Shown: positions 22,858-34,575, counted from the stretch's first letter. The stretch is DNA of 64,000 nt from Deroplatys truncata (GCA_030765065.1 CM060977.1:133676295-133740294), one strand, 5' to 3'. The notes: a model not told the origin generated them from the sequence alone. Translations and numbers: made by a program.

Positions 22858-23639
22858 ATTCAAATTAAATTTTTCCGCCGTTACGTCAACACCGAAAAAA
22901 GTTTAGGTTTATAAGAAGATGAAGTAAGAAATATAATTTACGTGATTGTAGTGTAATAAAGTTAGTTGATAATAAATAATTGAATGAAAGAGGAATAACT
23001 TAAATTTTGAATAACAAAACATTGCTGATTTAGGCGATAAAGCGATCCTGTCTCTCTCAGGTTGTGAAAGAAAGAAAATCTGGTTGAAAATCAGACGCTA
23101 AATGGAATAACTATTTTAAAGGTGTTATATAAAACAGCAATAATATCAACAATACAAGCCTCTTGAATAATAATTTTCGCTTCTGCGAGGAAATCAAAGC
23201 TTGTAACCCTGGAGTGTTTTATACCACTCGGTGGTATACTTTCGTTCTTTTAATTAATATCTTCTGCCGTTAAAAGAGCTTCTTTTACCTTTGACTGTCT
23301 CAAAAGGATATTATTTCAATTAAATTGTTTTGCTGCGCTGGGCTATACAATAAAGGTGGTTGTGATAGAAATACACACGTGTTTTTATTTTAATAATATT
23401 ATAAAACAGAGGGTAACCACAGATATTGGACCTAGCAGCAAGAACAGTGAAAGTTTTGCTGTTTGGTTTGTTAATTTAACTATTTTTAATTCGAAAATTC
23501 AAGATTTATACACATTACTATAGAATATGAAGCATTAGGAAAAATAAAGTTTCATATCTCAAACACGTGGATTTCTTTCATTTTAAAGGTTATGAGAAGA
23601 AAGTTGTATTTATAATCTGTATGTTTATACTTATTTAGT
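22858..23639. other. Unassigned AT-rich stretch
   Basis: No gene-like frame, terminal repeat or tRNA-like head recognised. Confidence 0.3.
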
Positions 23640-23995
23640 CGGCTTACACTCCTCGTTTGTAGGGCTTACACTCTCTAGGACATACAGCCGTGTCTAGGGT
23701 CAAAGCCCTGTAGAGGAGCAGAATGAACACTGAATCATAGAATGAAAAACCCGGAACGGGGGATCGGTCTGAGCCAGGTATAAGAGTGAGGAAGAAGATG
23801 AGATGAAATGAAGGCGAAATGGATGTAAGAAAAGATGATGATGATGATGATGGGACAATTGGTGGAATGAATGGTGAGGGAAACCGGAGAACCCGGAGTA
23901 AACCCACCTAGATGCCGCTTAGTCCACCACAAATCCCAATGTGGGTCCCTGGGTTCGAGCCCGGGGCCACCTTGCTGGGAGGCGAGCGGTATCGT
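23640..23995 (-). repeat. SINE-C copy
   Basis: On the minus strand it begins GCTCGCCTCCCAGCAAGG then TGGCCCCGGGCTCGAACCC, which looks like the anticodon arm and B box of a tRNA with the 5' part missing. The body reads GGGTTCTCCGGTTTCCCTCA and holds a (TCA)n run at about 23834-23851. A second piece of this repeat lies at 25860-26021. The two 87-codon frames across it are repeat translations. Confidence 0.6.
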
Positions 23996-24055
23996 CATAC
24001 ATATATTATTTGCTGTAAAACTGAAGAAACGTTTCTAGTTCTGTTTCTGCTTTTA

Positions 24056-25438
24056 CACTGCCGTTTGTGAACATTGCAACACCAAGAAGGAAGCGCATGA
24101 ATGCAATGAATTTAATAGACAGGTTAGGTACATGACAAGTAACAAATGATAAACTTTTCAAATGTATACATGACCTTTGAGCCCTAATATTCAGTATTTG
24201 GTGTGGCCTCCATGCGCTGCAATTAGAGCTGCTATACGCGTGGCATTGAATCAAAAAGGTTCTGAATAAGTTCCGGAGTGATTTCCCTCCACCAGTTTGT
24301 ATTCCAGCCCTTAAATCCGTGACACTGTTTACTGGAGGATCGTGACGCACCAGGTGCCGACAACCATATCCCAGACACGTTCGATGGGCGACATGTCAGA
24401 CGAACGTGCAGGCCAGGGAAGCAATGGTACCCGTCGCTCTTCGAAGAAGGCATGTATATTTCTCGCAATATGTGGCCGGGCATTATCCTGTTAAAATGTG
24501 GCCTGTGGAGATGCCCGAAGTAGGGGGAGTACCCCAGGCTCTACAATCACCGCTAGGTACCGGTTGCTGTTCAAAGTGCCCTCAATTCGTATGAGGTGAG
24601 ATCGGTTGTTGTAACCAATGGCACCCCAAAACATCACACCTGGTGTTTGTCCGCTATGCCGCTCAACAGTGCAGCTCTCCAGGTTGCGCTCACTACGGTA
24701 TCGCCGCACAACATACGTGGTGACATGGACGTTGAAGCGGGACTCGTCCGAAAAGACTAAATTTTGCCACTCAGAACCCGGTGACGTGTTCACGTGCCCA
24801 TTGCAGTCGGAGGAGCTTGTGGTTTCTGGACAATGGAAGCCAACGTAATGGCATGCAACCAGTCCAACTTGCAGCAGACGAACCGTTGATACAGACAAGT
24901 TCATACCTATTGCAGTGCGTCAGTGTCGAGCCAACACTGTGGCCATGCGGGCAAGATGACGGTCATCCTGTGATGTGGTCATGTTCCATGCTCCAGTACC
25001 CGTTCTTCGCTGCGTACGACCTTCATCTATCCCTGTTTCCACACACGCATCACTGTCGTAGTAGCATGCCCTGTACGAGCCGAAATGTCACGGTATGACA
25101 AACCCGCTTCCTGGAGATCGATCATTCTGTCCCGTTCGAACTCACTCACATGCCCATATGGCTCCCTTTGATGTCGACGAAGCATACTGGCAATCACTTT
25201 ATTGTTTCCACCTTGTTTGACAGCTCTGCACTGACAACACTGGGTGCAACACTGACCTTGCCGGATGTGCAACACTGACCTGCCGGACCAACACGAGAGG
25301 GCTCTTCTCGGCCTAAGTGTACCCCATCTCTCTGCAAACCTAATTACTTATTGCTTGCACACTCTTCTATACTTCGACCACGTTTGCAGTTATTCGGGAA
25401 ATAGTTTTTTGGTGTTGCAATTTTTACAAACGACAGTA
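24056..25438 (-). mobile_element. Tc1-like transposon
   Basis: Ends are CACTGCCGTTTGTGAACATT at the left and, inverted, TACTGTCGTTTGTAAAAATT at the right, both continuing GCAACACCAA. TA dinucleotides flank both (24054-24055 and 25439-25440). The transposase gene runs on the minus strand. Confidence 0.85.
24191..25185 (-). pseudogene. Tc1-type DD34E transposase, multiply broken
   Basis: N-terminal HTH from about 25185 (PYGHVSEFERDRMIDLQEAG, then LSYRDISARTGHATTTVMRV). The first D is in LVFSDESRFNVH (about 24750), then GVMFWGAIGYNN. The second D is in QDNARPHIARNIHAFFEER (about 24485), whose preceding CAA codon is now TAA. The third acid is E in DMSPIERVWD, 34 residues further on. It ends near 24191 with HGGHTKY and stop. 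Frameshifts near 25040 and 24500 and several stops make it non-coding. Confidence 0.88.
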
Positions 25439-25859
25439 TAGTTATCTCCTTAAATAGTGCAAGTACTGCCAGTGACTATGAACGAAGAAGGCTATTTATG
25501 GTTTTATCATTTTCAGTTAGAGATTTATACATAAAGCTATCCAGTTAATTAGTATGCATCACGTCATTTTTTTAAATATTTGCTTTTGCTACTGAACTGC
25601 CATTTTGGCATATTATGGTGGTAACTATATCAGTCTTGTCGCAATCTGCAATAAATTGTGCTTTCTCAAGCAGAAAGAACTCCGACCGGTTCTGTCCTAG
25701 TGTTTACTCCACGTGGATAGGAACAAATCAGGCTGCCATCAATGCCAGTCAACACCACGATATTAAAGTTGACCTGTTTACATTCTTTAGAACGGTTGTA
25801 CTCGTCATAAAAATAAATAAATAAAATCATTTGTGTATTTATTCTGTCCTTTAGTCAGG
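25439..25859. other. Unassigned stretch
   Basis: No features recognised. The 69-codon frame at 25615-25824 has no motif. Confidence 0.3.
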
Positions 25860-26021
25860 CGGATCAAATTGGATGATGCATAAAATAGGTGAAATGATGC
25901 TCAAATGAACCCGGGGTCCATAGAGCTTAGTTATCCGATATTCATTTTTTCAGGGTAAGGGAAGAACCCGGAAGAAACCTTATACGGATATCACCCTAAC
26001 CGAAATTCGCACCCGGGACCA
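25860..26021 (-). repeat. SINE-C remnant
   Basis: AGGGAAGAACCCGGAAGAAA and TTCGCACCCGGGACC parallel the SINE-C copy at 23640-23995 (GGGAAACCGGAGAACCCGG and TTCGAGCCCGGGGCC). Diverged. Its head abuts the SINE-A beginning at 26022. Confidence 0.45.
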
Positions 26022-26291
26022 GTCGTCCTCCGTGGTGTAGTGGTTACCATGCTAGCCTCTAGTTCCCGAGGTCGCGGGTTCAAACCCGGCGGAGGGCGAT
26101 GGATTTTTTGGGGCGTAAAAATCCTTAGCATGGCTTTCTTCGGAGGGGAAATATAGCTGCAAGTTGTAGATTTACGGCACGTAAAAGAACCTCAAGCATA
26201 ATAGGGAGGCCTATGAGCAAAATTACCGGTCTTTCACGCCCGATATAGTATGCGACGCTAAAGAGTTAAAGAGCGTCCATAAATAAAACTC
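26022..26291 (+). repeat. SINE-A copy, full length
   Basis: The tRNA-like head runs from GTCGTCCTCCGTGGTGTAGT to the B box GGTTCAAACCC and a pairing GGCGGAGG, so an acceptor-stem-like pairing is still visible. The body has GGCGTAAAAATCCTTAGC, TAGATTTACGGCACGTAA, GAACCTCAAGC and TCTTTCACGCCC. The end is GAGCGTCCATAAATAAAACT. Pol III transcription and LINE-assisted retroposition are the known mode for such SINEs. Confidence 0.88.
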
Positions 26292-26777
26292 GTTTTTTTT
26301 TGTACTCGGGATCTCTTGAATCACCACATCACGGAGGTGGGATAAGTGATTGTTTAAGCTTGAATACATTTTAAGCTCAAAAAGATCTCAACTTAATATG
26401 GGTTTTCATCATTTTAAATAATAACTTTGGCCTAATTGCAGCAAATCGAAATAAATATGTGTGTAAAGCAAAATAATTACACCAGGTAAAATAAAACATT
26501 TATGATATATTTTTAAAACTTTACAGTAAGAGAAGAACACTAATGTTAAAGAAATGGGAAAAGTTTAAGAAACAAACGCCAATTAGAGTAAATTTGAAGA
26601 AAGTACTCTGGTTTATTCACAGATAAATCAATTCCAAAATTTCAAAGTATTCGAATGCAAGAAACATTTTCTATGTTAGGAACAATAAATGTACATACAA
26701 TAATTAATATATCCAAAACTATTGTAGTAGAAACAAACTTTCTGGGTAACTCGCCTTTAATGTGTGCATGTAAATGT
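26292..26777. other. Unassigned AT-rich stretch
   Basis: Nothing recognised. Confidence 0.3.
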
Positions 26778-26778
26778 G

Positions 26779-26819
<41 letters not shown>
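26778..26819. repeat. GT microsatellite interrupted by a SINE
   Basis: About 20 GT units. On the far side of the SINE-A at 26834-27123 the sequence resumes GTGTGGTGTGTGTGATTG, so the SINE seems to have landed in a longer GT tract. Confidence 0.8.
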
Positions 26820-26822
<3 letters not shown>

Positions 26823-26833
26823 AATTAAAATTA

Positions 26834-27123
26834 AATTGAGTTTTATTTATGGACGCTCTTTAACTGCTGTGGTCCTTAGCGTCCCATTCTATATTGGGCG
26901 TGAAAGATCGGTAATTTTGCTCAGAGTCCTCTTTGTCAGGCTTGAGGTTCCTTTACGTGCCAGAAATCTACGATACGGGTCCACTGGCTTTATTTCCCTT
27001 CTGAAGGAAGCCATGCTAAGGATTTTTTACGCCCGAAAAAATCTATCGCCCCCCGCCGGGTTTGAGCCCGTGACCTCGGGAACTAGAGGCTAGCATAGTA
27101 ACCACTACACCACGGAGGACGAT
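26834..27123 (-). repeat. SINE-A copy, full length
   Basis: Minus-oriented: left end AGTTTTATTTATGGACGCTC (the tail end), right end GTAACCACTACACCACGGAG (the head, A box inverted). The B box inverted is GGGTTTGAGCC near 27058. All family body blocks are present. The 85-codon frame at 26836 is a translation of it. Confidence 0.87.
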
Positions 27124-27350
27124 CGTGTGGTGTGTGTGATTGAATGTGAGTATAAGTGTGAGTGTTTGTGTTAGGTTACTTAATAACCAATTCGCCCATT
27201 AACAAGGTTTCAGGGCTCACGTTGGAAATGACATGCCAAGTCATATAATTCTAAGGCAGTTAATCAACAATCACACACCTATAAGGCATCAAGAGGTGCC
27301 GCTAAGTTAACAATATAAAAAAATGTAGCAGTATTAAAAGCCGCACATAT

Positions 27351-28154
27351 TGTAGCAGGAAAACGTTGTTTCTCTTGGTTGATGCCCTCTGCTGCAGTGT
27401 TCTGGTCTCCGGCTACCTCTGCTCAGCGGCTAATGATTTCTCCATTCCTAATAAATTACCTATCTAACCGGTTTCACTAATCGCATGGTTTTCGTAGGCA
27501 AATTAAAATACACTGCATTTACCTTAAAATATAGTTTATTATCAACAAAATACTTTTCCCATCTGTAACAATTTCCACCACAATAATAAATTAGGAGCCT
27601 AGTCTAGCTGCACACGCTTCCCACCCATATGCGCACACGTGCATCCGTCGTCCGCCGAGTATCACTGAGTGTCGAAGAGATTCTATAAGAGAGTCCAAAT
27701 CTGGAGCTTTCTTCCCCCTTTTATACCCAAACCTAGTGACGCTCACCTTCGCGCCTTAAAGTGTAACGACATTTCTAATTGGTCCTCAGAGCGCGTTACC
27801 TTATTATTGCATGAAAATATTCTGTTCCATAACTTTTCGCACACGCGTCCCAGTGACGTGTCCGGAAGCAAATTCAATATTTCCGTCTCTTTCCTTATTT
27901 ATTGTTATTGCTTCGAGTTCCTTGCTCATTAGCTTGGTGAAAGGTGGTGGGCTCTACCTAGAATTACCTTTTACCTGGAATTAGTTAGCACGCCCGTCCC
28001 TTACTTATTTAAATTACAATCTGCTTTGTACATCTCTTGGCTGCTAAATATTCTAACAATTTAGAATATTATGTAAAATGCTTTTTGATATTGATTTATA
28101 TGTCTATATGTATATTATATATAGGTATACATGTGTGTGATATATCCCCTTTCA
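27351..28154 (+). repeat. Solo LTR, family LTR-B, copy 1
   Basis: 804 bp from TGTAGCAGGAAA to ATATATCCCCTTTCA, the same ends as the copy at 50913-51710 with shared internal blocks (AACCTAGTGACGCTCACC, AATTGGTCCTC, GCTTGGTGAAAGG). Promoter-like TTATACCC lies at 27721. Flanking 4-mers are ATAT and TTAT, one mismatch. No gag-pol sequence on either side, so a solo LTR left by recombination is the simplest reading. Confidence 0.7.
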
Positions 28155-28395
28155 TTATCTATGAAATATGCCCTATAGATTGTATTTGAAATTTCAAAAC
28201 AACATTGTAACAACTGGAAATTTTAACATAGGGTTGTTTTTCTATAAGACCTCTGCTTGTGCAGGATTTGAACGTATGACTTCTGTTTTAACACTGCTAC
28301 ATCCTAATCAAATGACCACTGATTTACAGTTGCATCTTCACTAGCCAAGGAATTTATAATTTTCATAATTTTTGTGAGCCACACACAATAAAGAG
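28155..28395 (-). repeat. Short stretch with a possible tRNA-like remnant
   Basis: At 28262-28318 the minus strand gives CAGTGGTCATTTGATTAGG and, about 35 bases on, a B-box-like CGTTCAAATCC. The spacing suits a tRNA-like head but the rest does not fold convincingly. Treat as a weak candidate for a SINE remnant. Confidence 0.25.
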
Positions 28396-29079
28396 TCTGA
28401 TATGCTGCATTCACATGACTTTCTCTAATGTTACGCTATTGTTATATAGAGTAATTCATTTACCTACTTCTTGTTAACAGAGATAAACTTTAATTACACG
28501 TTTACAATTTCGTTGTAGACACAGGAAGAGTACAGTAGGCTAAAACGATAGTCACGTTTTTAAAAGGCGGATCGCGAAGTGATGGTTTAGTATTGTATGC
28601 TTCTTGCATAACTACGACAAGGAAAATAAATGAATAGCGACTTACCATTTGAGAAAAGTAGTTGAAAATTCAAGTCAATAACAAAGAATATCTCTATAAA
28701 ATGGTTCACGCCTCAAAAAAATTATATTACCTAAATTGTGACATTTACATTTTTATGTGGCAAGATTCTATCTCATACGTTTCCCAATTATACAAGCCAT
28801 TAAAAATTCAACACATAGATTTTATTTGCGTTGGAATTATTTAAATAACTTATGGTATTTTAATCAAAATCGTTAGGGCCATTTTTGAGAAAATCAAAAA
28901 TAACGAAAACTTTTCCATGTAAGATGCAGTTTATGGCGAGGAGATTTTTATTTTCTCTACTACGTATAGTAAGTAGGGGAAGTATTGTATTCCACCCAAA
29001 AATTCGATACCGAGATTTCACCGGAAATAAATGTTTTGAGACCCCCTGAATCCAAAAAAAGCATTTTTGGAAACATGTC

Positions 29080-29131
<52 letters not shown>

Positions 29132-30083
29132 CGTGTGTGCGCCTGTGAACAGCATAACTCAGAAACGAACAGTTGGGTAAACACCAAACTTGGTATTTAG
29201 GTTCAGCATGTGCCAGAGATGCGACACGAAGGTTTTCAAGAACATCCCCCCATACCAGATTACCATTTACATGGAACATTATTCTAAAATTTTAATTTTT
29301 TCAAAAATGGCTCTAACGATTTTGATTAAATTATAATATGTTTAAGATATTTTCATGACAAATGAAATGTATATTTCGAATTTTCTGGGAATGTCTCCAA
29401 AAGTATTCTTCATTGTGAACGACTTTTGCATAACTGGTAAACCATAAAAGACAACATTTCCCTACACAAAAAATGTAGATCGCGTTAAAACACACAATTT
29501 ATGTCATTTACATTTTTTTGTTGAGTGAACCATTTTCCAGATATTGCTTGTTATTCCCTTAAATTTTCCAATACTTATAGTTTTCTCAAATGGGAATTCG
29601 TTATTCAATTTTTATGTCCTGGACATGCAACAGAATGGAATGCGTCACATAGCAACCAGCTCTTAAAATATTTGACTATCGCTTAAAGCCTAGCAATTCC
29701 CCTTGCATCTACAAGAAAATTAGCAATAAGATTAACATCTCGATATCTCGATTAACATGAAGCATATGGAGAATAAGCGTTTGTAAAAATAGTTTGTGCA
29801 AGAGTAGAGAAGGTCATGTGAGTGTAACACATCAGATATTTTTGTATCTGTTCTCGGCGTATCCTTGGAGCACGCTAAACTTAAATACCAAGTTTGGTGT
29901 TTAACCGACTTGAATAATGCTGTTCATAGCTCGACAGACACCTGGAAGCACAGGACCTTTATCTGAAAATACTTGTCTAGTCAAGGATCTCAAAACATAT
30001 ATTTACAAAGAAATCCCTGTATTGAATTTGTGGGTGAAATGCAATACTTCCCTTGCTTATTATAGGTAAGCAGAAGAGCAAGT
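28396..30083 (-). repeat. Old HLR copy, split by a younger copy at 28950-29836
   Basis: Begins TCTGATATGCTGCATTCACA and follows the old-subfamily order to GGCGAGGAGATTTTT at 28949. It resumes at 29837 with TATTTTTGTATCTG, GTATCCTTGGAGCACGC and TACCAAGTTTGGTGTTTAAC, and ends AGAAGAGCAAGT at 30083. The consensus across the gap is GGGGATTTTCTTGAAAA, so the younger element sits inside a run of T. Confidence 0.85.
28950..29836 (+). mobile_element. HLR copy, full length, inserted in another HLR
   Basis: Starts ATTTTCTCTACTACGTATAG, ends AGTAGAGAAGGTCATGTG, loop, CACATCAGA. It holds the longest internal GT/GC tract of the window (29080-29143). Highly similar to the young copies elsewhere. Its boundaries are fixed by the interrupted host copy on both sides. 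Confidence 0.92.
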
Positions 30084-30089
30084 TAAGGA

Positions 30090-30963
30090 TCTGATATGCA
30101 GCGCACACATGACTTTCTCTATTCTTATACAAAGTATTTTTACAAACGCTCATTCTCCGTATGCTTCATGTTAATCGAGATATCGAGATGTTAAACTTAT
30201 TGCTAATTTTCTTGTAGATGCAAGGGGAATTGGTAGGCTTTAAGCGATTGTCAAATATTTTAAGAGCTGGTTGCTATGTGAAGCACACCATTCTCTTTGT
30301 ATGTCCAAGACATAAAAAAAAAAATGAATTCTCATTTGACAAAAAAGTATGAGTATTGAAGAATTCAGACTAAAAGCAAGGAATATTTCGAAAATGGGTG
30401 ACTCGACAAAAAATGTATATAACATAATGTTTGTGTTTTAACAAGCTATACATTTTTTGTGTAGAAAACCGTTATCTATCTCTTACGGTTTACCAGTTAC
30501 TTGAAAGTCAGTCAGAATGGAGAGGTCTTTTGGGGAGATTCCAAGAAAATTCAAGATATACATTTCATTTGCCATAAAATATCCTATACTTATGATATTT
30601 TAATGAAAATCGTTAGAGCCATTTTTGAGAAAATAAAAATGTTCGAAAAATGTCCCATGAAAAGAGTAGTCTGGGGTGGGAGGAATTTCTTTAAAATCTT
30701 TGTTTCGCAGCCTTGGAAGATACTAAACTCAAATACCAAGTTTGGTATTTATCCTACTTTTCGTTTATGAATTATGCTGTTCACAGATAGATAAGCACAC
30801 ACACACACAGGCAGGCAGACAGAAAGACACACAGGCATGTTTCCCAAAATAATTTACTTGAATTCAGGGCACCTCAAAACATGTATTTCCGGTGAAATCT
30901 TGGCATCGAATTTTTGGGCGAAATATAATACTTCCCCTACTTACTATACGTAGTTGAGAAAGT
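30090..30963 (-). mobile_element. HLR copy, full length
   Basis: Begins TCTGATATGCAGCGCACACA, six bases after the end of the preceding old HLR, and ends TACGTAGTTGAGAAAGT before AAAAAAG. The CA/GA-rich tract lies at 30796-30830. More diverged than the youngest copies; the 3' third is of the common form (GTGAAGCACACCATTCTC). Confidence 0.87.
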
Positions 30964-32250
30964 AAAAAAGGGAGTGGTATTTAGTGTAGGTAAGCATACA
31001 TTTTGGGAAAGTGGTTTTTTGATTATTTTCTCTTTAGAAGAAAATAGAGGGTATCCGTCCACTAAAATGAGCCAAAACTCGCTTACTAATATTTTAACGA
31101 CCACTTTTTCTACAAGCAGGTTTTAGGCTCACGCCAACCGTGAATGACATTTATCCAAATGTGGTTTAGAAACTTCCAAGTCTCATCAAAATGCAATCAT
31201 TGCACAAGAGAGAATGTAATCTGTTTTGGAAAGGAAGCTCTTGTGGATTCCACTCCCTCCTGATTAACGTAAAACGGGTTACCCGGTTCATCTAGTTACT
31301 CCAAGTTGAGATTGATGGACAGAGCTGCAAGTAATGGCCTCGATTCCTTTCCAATCTACTCAATTACTCCTGAGCAAAAGAACTAAGTTAACTACTTTCA
31401 ATTGTTCTTTGTTCTACATTCGCTGACAAGATGCATAAAAGACACCATGTTCTTAATAATGTGGAATGCATCTCTCACTGAAAGACCAATGCAATGTTGT
31501 CGTATATCAATACCACTTTCAGATTTAGACAAACACTGATATAAATAGAACAATGGCTTTACCTATATGAGGAGAAGCTGGATTTAATTTCTTTATAAAT
31601 ACAGTTCACAGCGTTTTTGGAGAATGGTGGATGATACTGTAACCTTTTGTCAGTGCGATTTTCATAATGTTTTGCTTTTTTTTTAGGTTTTTTAATTTTT
31701 CTACTACTAGTAATAAGTAGGGGCACTATTGTAGCGTATGTATGCATTGTCGCGTCGGACAAATTATTGCTGTGTAGAATGACACGGTAGCTGTGTGGAC
31801 TAAGCCTCTCTGCTACCCACTCTCGTACACCAACACATGCATACATGTTTAATATAAAGGCATATTAGACACAATTAAAATTTTGAAGAAAAAAACACGG
31901 AAGTATTATATGGAATGAACAGATATAAGGATTTTTGTCTAAGAACACGAGCATTCATGAAACAACAATATATCCATGTGTTGCATTATCTCACGTCATA
32001 AGTTCTGATTTGTTTCTGCTGGATTCACAGATTTAGTCACTGGAGTAGGTAAATGTAATGGCTGAGAGTGAGTCACCAAGCCAGACTATCCCATAAACGT
32101 AATTTAGTGTGTCAGCGAAACAACTTCGTTCAGAACTCAGTTAACGCTGCACTAGTGTTGCACTAGTACTTCCACTCCTTCCCCCCATTTTTTTCATTTT
32201 TTGAATTAGACACGAGTCAATGGAATTTTGCATTCATTGCAGTCAAGTCG
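30964..32250. other. Unassigned; one HLR tip
   Basis: 31697-31735 (TTTTTCTACTACTAGTAATA then AGTAGGGGCACTATTGTA) is the 5' tip of a + oriented HLR with nothing following. The rest, including the frame at 31559-31846, was not recognised. Confidence 0.35.
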
Positions 32251-33105
32251 TCCTCCATGGTCTATGGGGTACCAGCTAGCCTCTAGTTCCCGAGATCGCG
32301 GTTTCAAACCCGACGGAGGGGAACGGATTTTTTCGGGCGTAAAAATATTTAGCATGGCTTCCTTCGGAGGAAAGTAGAGCCAGTGGTCCCATGTCGTAGA
32401 TTTACGGCACGTAAAAGAACCTCAAGCCTGATAAAGAGGCCTCTGAGCAAAATTTTCGGTCTTTCACGCCCAAAATACGAGGGTCGTGTAATAAGTAAGT
32501 TTCCCTATTTTATAAAAAAGGTTACAGACAATTGATCATGTTGAATTAATTTTATTTATGTTGTACAATCCTTCTGTTACTTTTCTACATAGTCAACATG
32601 TTTTTTCAAGCATTTTAGGGGACGTGACACAAGTTTTTCCAAGCCAGTGTTATACTAGGTCGCATCCTGTGCTCGCAACCAGCTGTTTACTAATTTGACT
32701 TCATCATCGGTGTTAAAAGTTCTTACTGTTGAGTTGGAGGAACATGTGAAAATCACTCTGGGTAAGTTCCAGTGAATACGGAGGATACGAGAAAACTTCC
32801 AAGTTGAATCTTGACCCAGGCGGAGCTCAGAAGATTTGACTGGGAAGTTTCTCGCATCCTCCATATTCACCAGATCTTTTCCCAAGTAATTTTCACATGT
32901 TCCCCTGACACAAAGGTCATCTTGGAGGTAAGCACTTCAACACCGTGACGAAGTATTGTACAATATAAATAAAATTAATTCAACATGATCAATTGTGTGT
33001 AACGCTTTTTATAAAATAAGGAAACTTACTTATTAGACACTCCTCGTAGAATGGGATGCTATGAATCATAGTAGTTAAAGAACGTCCGTAAATAAAACTC
33101 AATTT
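32251..33105 (+). repeat. SINE-A copy, split by a MITE at 32478-33046
   Basis: The head GTCGTCCTCCATGGTCTATG has a damaged A box; the B box is GGTTTCAAACCC. The body runs to CACGCCCAAAATA at 32477, and the missing end (GAATGGGATGCTATGAATC, AAAGAACGTCCGTAAATAAA) resumes at 33049. Removing the MITE with one TA restores the family order. Confidence 0.9.
32478..33046. mobile_element. Fold-back MITE, TA target
   Basis: 569 bp with terminal inverted repeats of about 95-100 bp (CGAGGGTCGTGTAATAAGTA left; CGAGGAGTGTCTAATAAGTA right, inverted). TA lies on both sides (32476-32477, 33047-33048). Inside is a second inverted pair, about 65 bp each: 32737-32802 (GGAGGAACATGTGAAAATCA) against 32843-32910. 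The whole element can nearly fold on itself. No transposase motif. TA duplication and the CGAGGG tip suggest dependence on a Tc1/mariner-type transposase; the mariner at 40017 also begins CGAGGG. Confidence 0.87.
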
Positions 33106-33292
33106 ATTTATTTCGCAGTCAAGGTCCATCCAAAACTATAATCCAGCGGCTTTTGGGGACACGTGCCAGGCAATAACGTGGTCTCGATTCCTTTTATTCT
33201 TTATCTAGCAACAACTTTCAGTAATATAGAACTTTAAAATGTAAAGTATTTGGAAGGTATCGATAGTATCGAGGTATCGAGGTCCCATCCCT

Positions 33293-34575
33293 GGTAAAAT
33301 TCCTTTCGAATGAAGAGGACGTCACACGCTATTCGCACAAAACTCGAGACATACATTTTATTTATCATGCATGTATCTTAAATATATAGTATTTTAATTA
33401 TTTTTTTATAAAATAAAGAAAATTGGAAACAGTTTTCCATGTAGAGAGTGGTTTGGGGTTGGGCGATTTTCTTGAAAATCTTCGTGTCGCATCTTTGGAA
33501 AATACTGAACTTAAATACCACGTTTGGTGTGTTTATCCGACTTTTCGTTTTTGGCCTACGCTGTTAAAACTGAGGCAGTGTTTTTAACACTTAAATAATT
33601 TCAGTCAAATTATATAATATATAAATTCAATAATAGCCCACCTTAAAAAAGTAATATGTGTATTTAACAATATATAAAAAGTGTATATTAGTCATTATAT
33701 TACTATATTATTGTATACATGTTCAATAATGTTATATGAATGTATTACGTAATTTAATAATGTAGGAGCTGTGAGAATAATCGGTTACAAGTTGGTAACA
33801 ATGAGGTAACCATGAGGCAATAATGAGTTTGAGCGCTTAATAATTTTACTTGTGATTATTGGAAGCAATAATGTAATAAAAGTGACAGTTTATAAAAATA
33901 GCCAATCAACAGAGACTTGAAATACAGAAATTTACAAGTTTAGGCGGTTGAAATCAGTTCAGTTGGTTGCAGACAGCGTTACTAACCAGACGCAAAAAGT
34001 GTTCTCAAGAAATTTAATACGTATTCGAGTGAGACGAAAATAGTTTTACGTGTTAAAAAAATAAAAGTAATTAATAAAAGAATCTCACAGCTCTTTATCA
34101 GTGAAGTGTTATTTAAATCGTATTAAGTATTACTAAAAGGAGTGAAGTAAAATTATAATTTGTGTAAGCCTACATTCTTAAGTCGCACCACAACCCTGCT
34201 AAGAGAAACGTGTCTCTAACAATAATACTGAGGCAGCCGAGGCAAACATAAATATATAATATTTAAAGAAACAGTCAAATTACAAAGTTAATATTTTTTT
34301 TTAAACTTGGGGCAAAGGCCACCTGAAAGTACATTTGGGAGGAAGGCTACCGGAAAGTGTCTACTATACGTGCGGTTGCAACTAAAGTTCGGCTGCCCAA
34401 CAGTTTAAATACAATACAACTCCTACTTCAAATCCGCTTTTCCATAGTGAAACAATAACTTTCTCAAAACTCACACACGCACACACACAAATGTTTTCTG
34501 AAAATGCTTTTTTGGATTCGAGGACCCCAAAACATGTATTTCGTTGAAATCTTGATATCCTCTTACCTACTACAG
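33293..34575 (-). repeat. Old HLR copy, split by a region containing a solo LTR
   Basis: 33293-33565 reads from AATGAAGAGGACGTCACACG to TTTTTGGCCTACGCTGTTAA. The continuation appears at 34455-34575 (CACACACGCACACACACA, TTTTTTGGATTCGAGGACCC, ATGTATTTCGTTGAAATC). The 890 bp between hold the LTR at 33761-34221 plus AT-rich sequence on each side. Confidence 0.6.
33761..34221 (+). repeat. Solo LTR, family LTR-C
   Basis: 461 bp, TGTAGGAGCTGTGAG at the start and TCTCTAACA at the end. ATAA is repeated directly on both sides (33757-33760, 34222-34225). TATA box at 33890 (TTTATAAAAATAGCC); polyadenylation-like AATAAAAG near 34073. No second copy in this window. TG..CA ends and a 4-bp duplication are typical of Gypsy/BEL-type retrotransposons. 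Confidence 0.65.

Noticed and set aside
26022..26095. Functional tRNA gene in the SINE-A heads
   Set aside because: A and B boxes are present and acceptor-like pairing is visible, but every copy is followed by the same ~200-bp body and tail, and no copy shows a clean anticodon arm. These are SINE heads.
29080..29187. Thr/His- or Val/Cys-rich frames over GT tracts (28960, 28985, 46193, 46209, 46942)
   Set aside because: Dinucleotide repeats read in different frames; low-complexity, not genes.
33566..34240. ACTGAGGCAG repeated on both sides of the LTR-C region as a target duplication
   Set aside because: The two copies are not adjacent to the LTR ends; the LTR has its own 4-bp ATAA duplication. 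Probably a chance or unrelated repeat.
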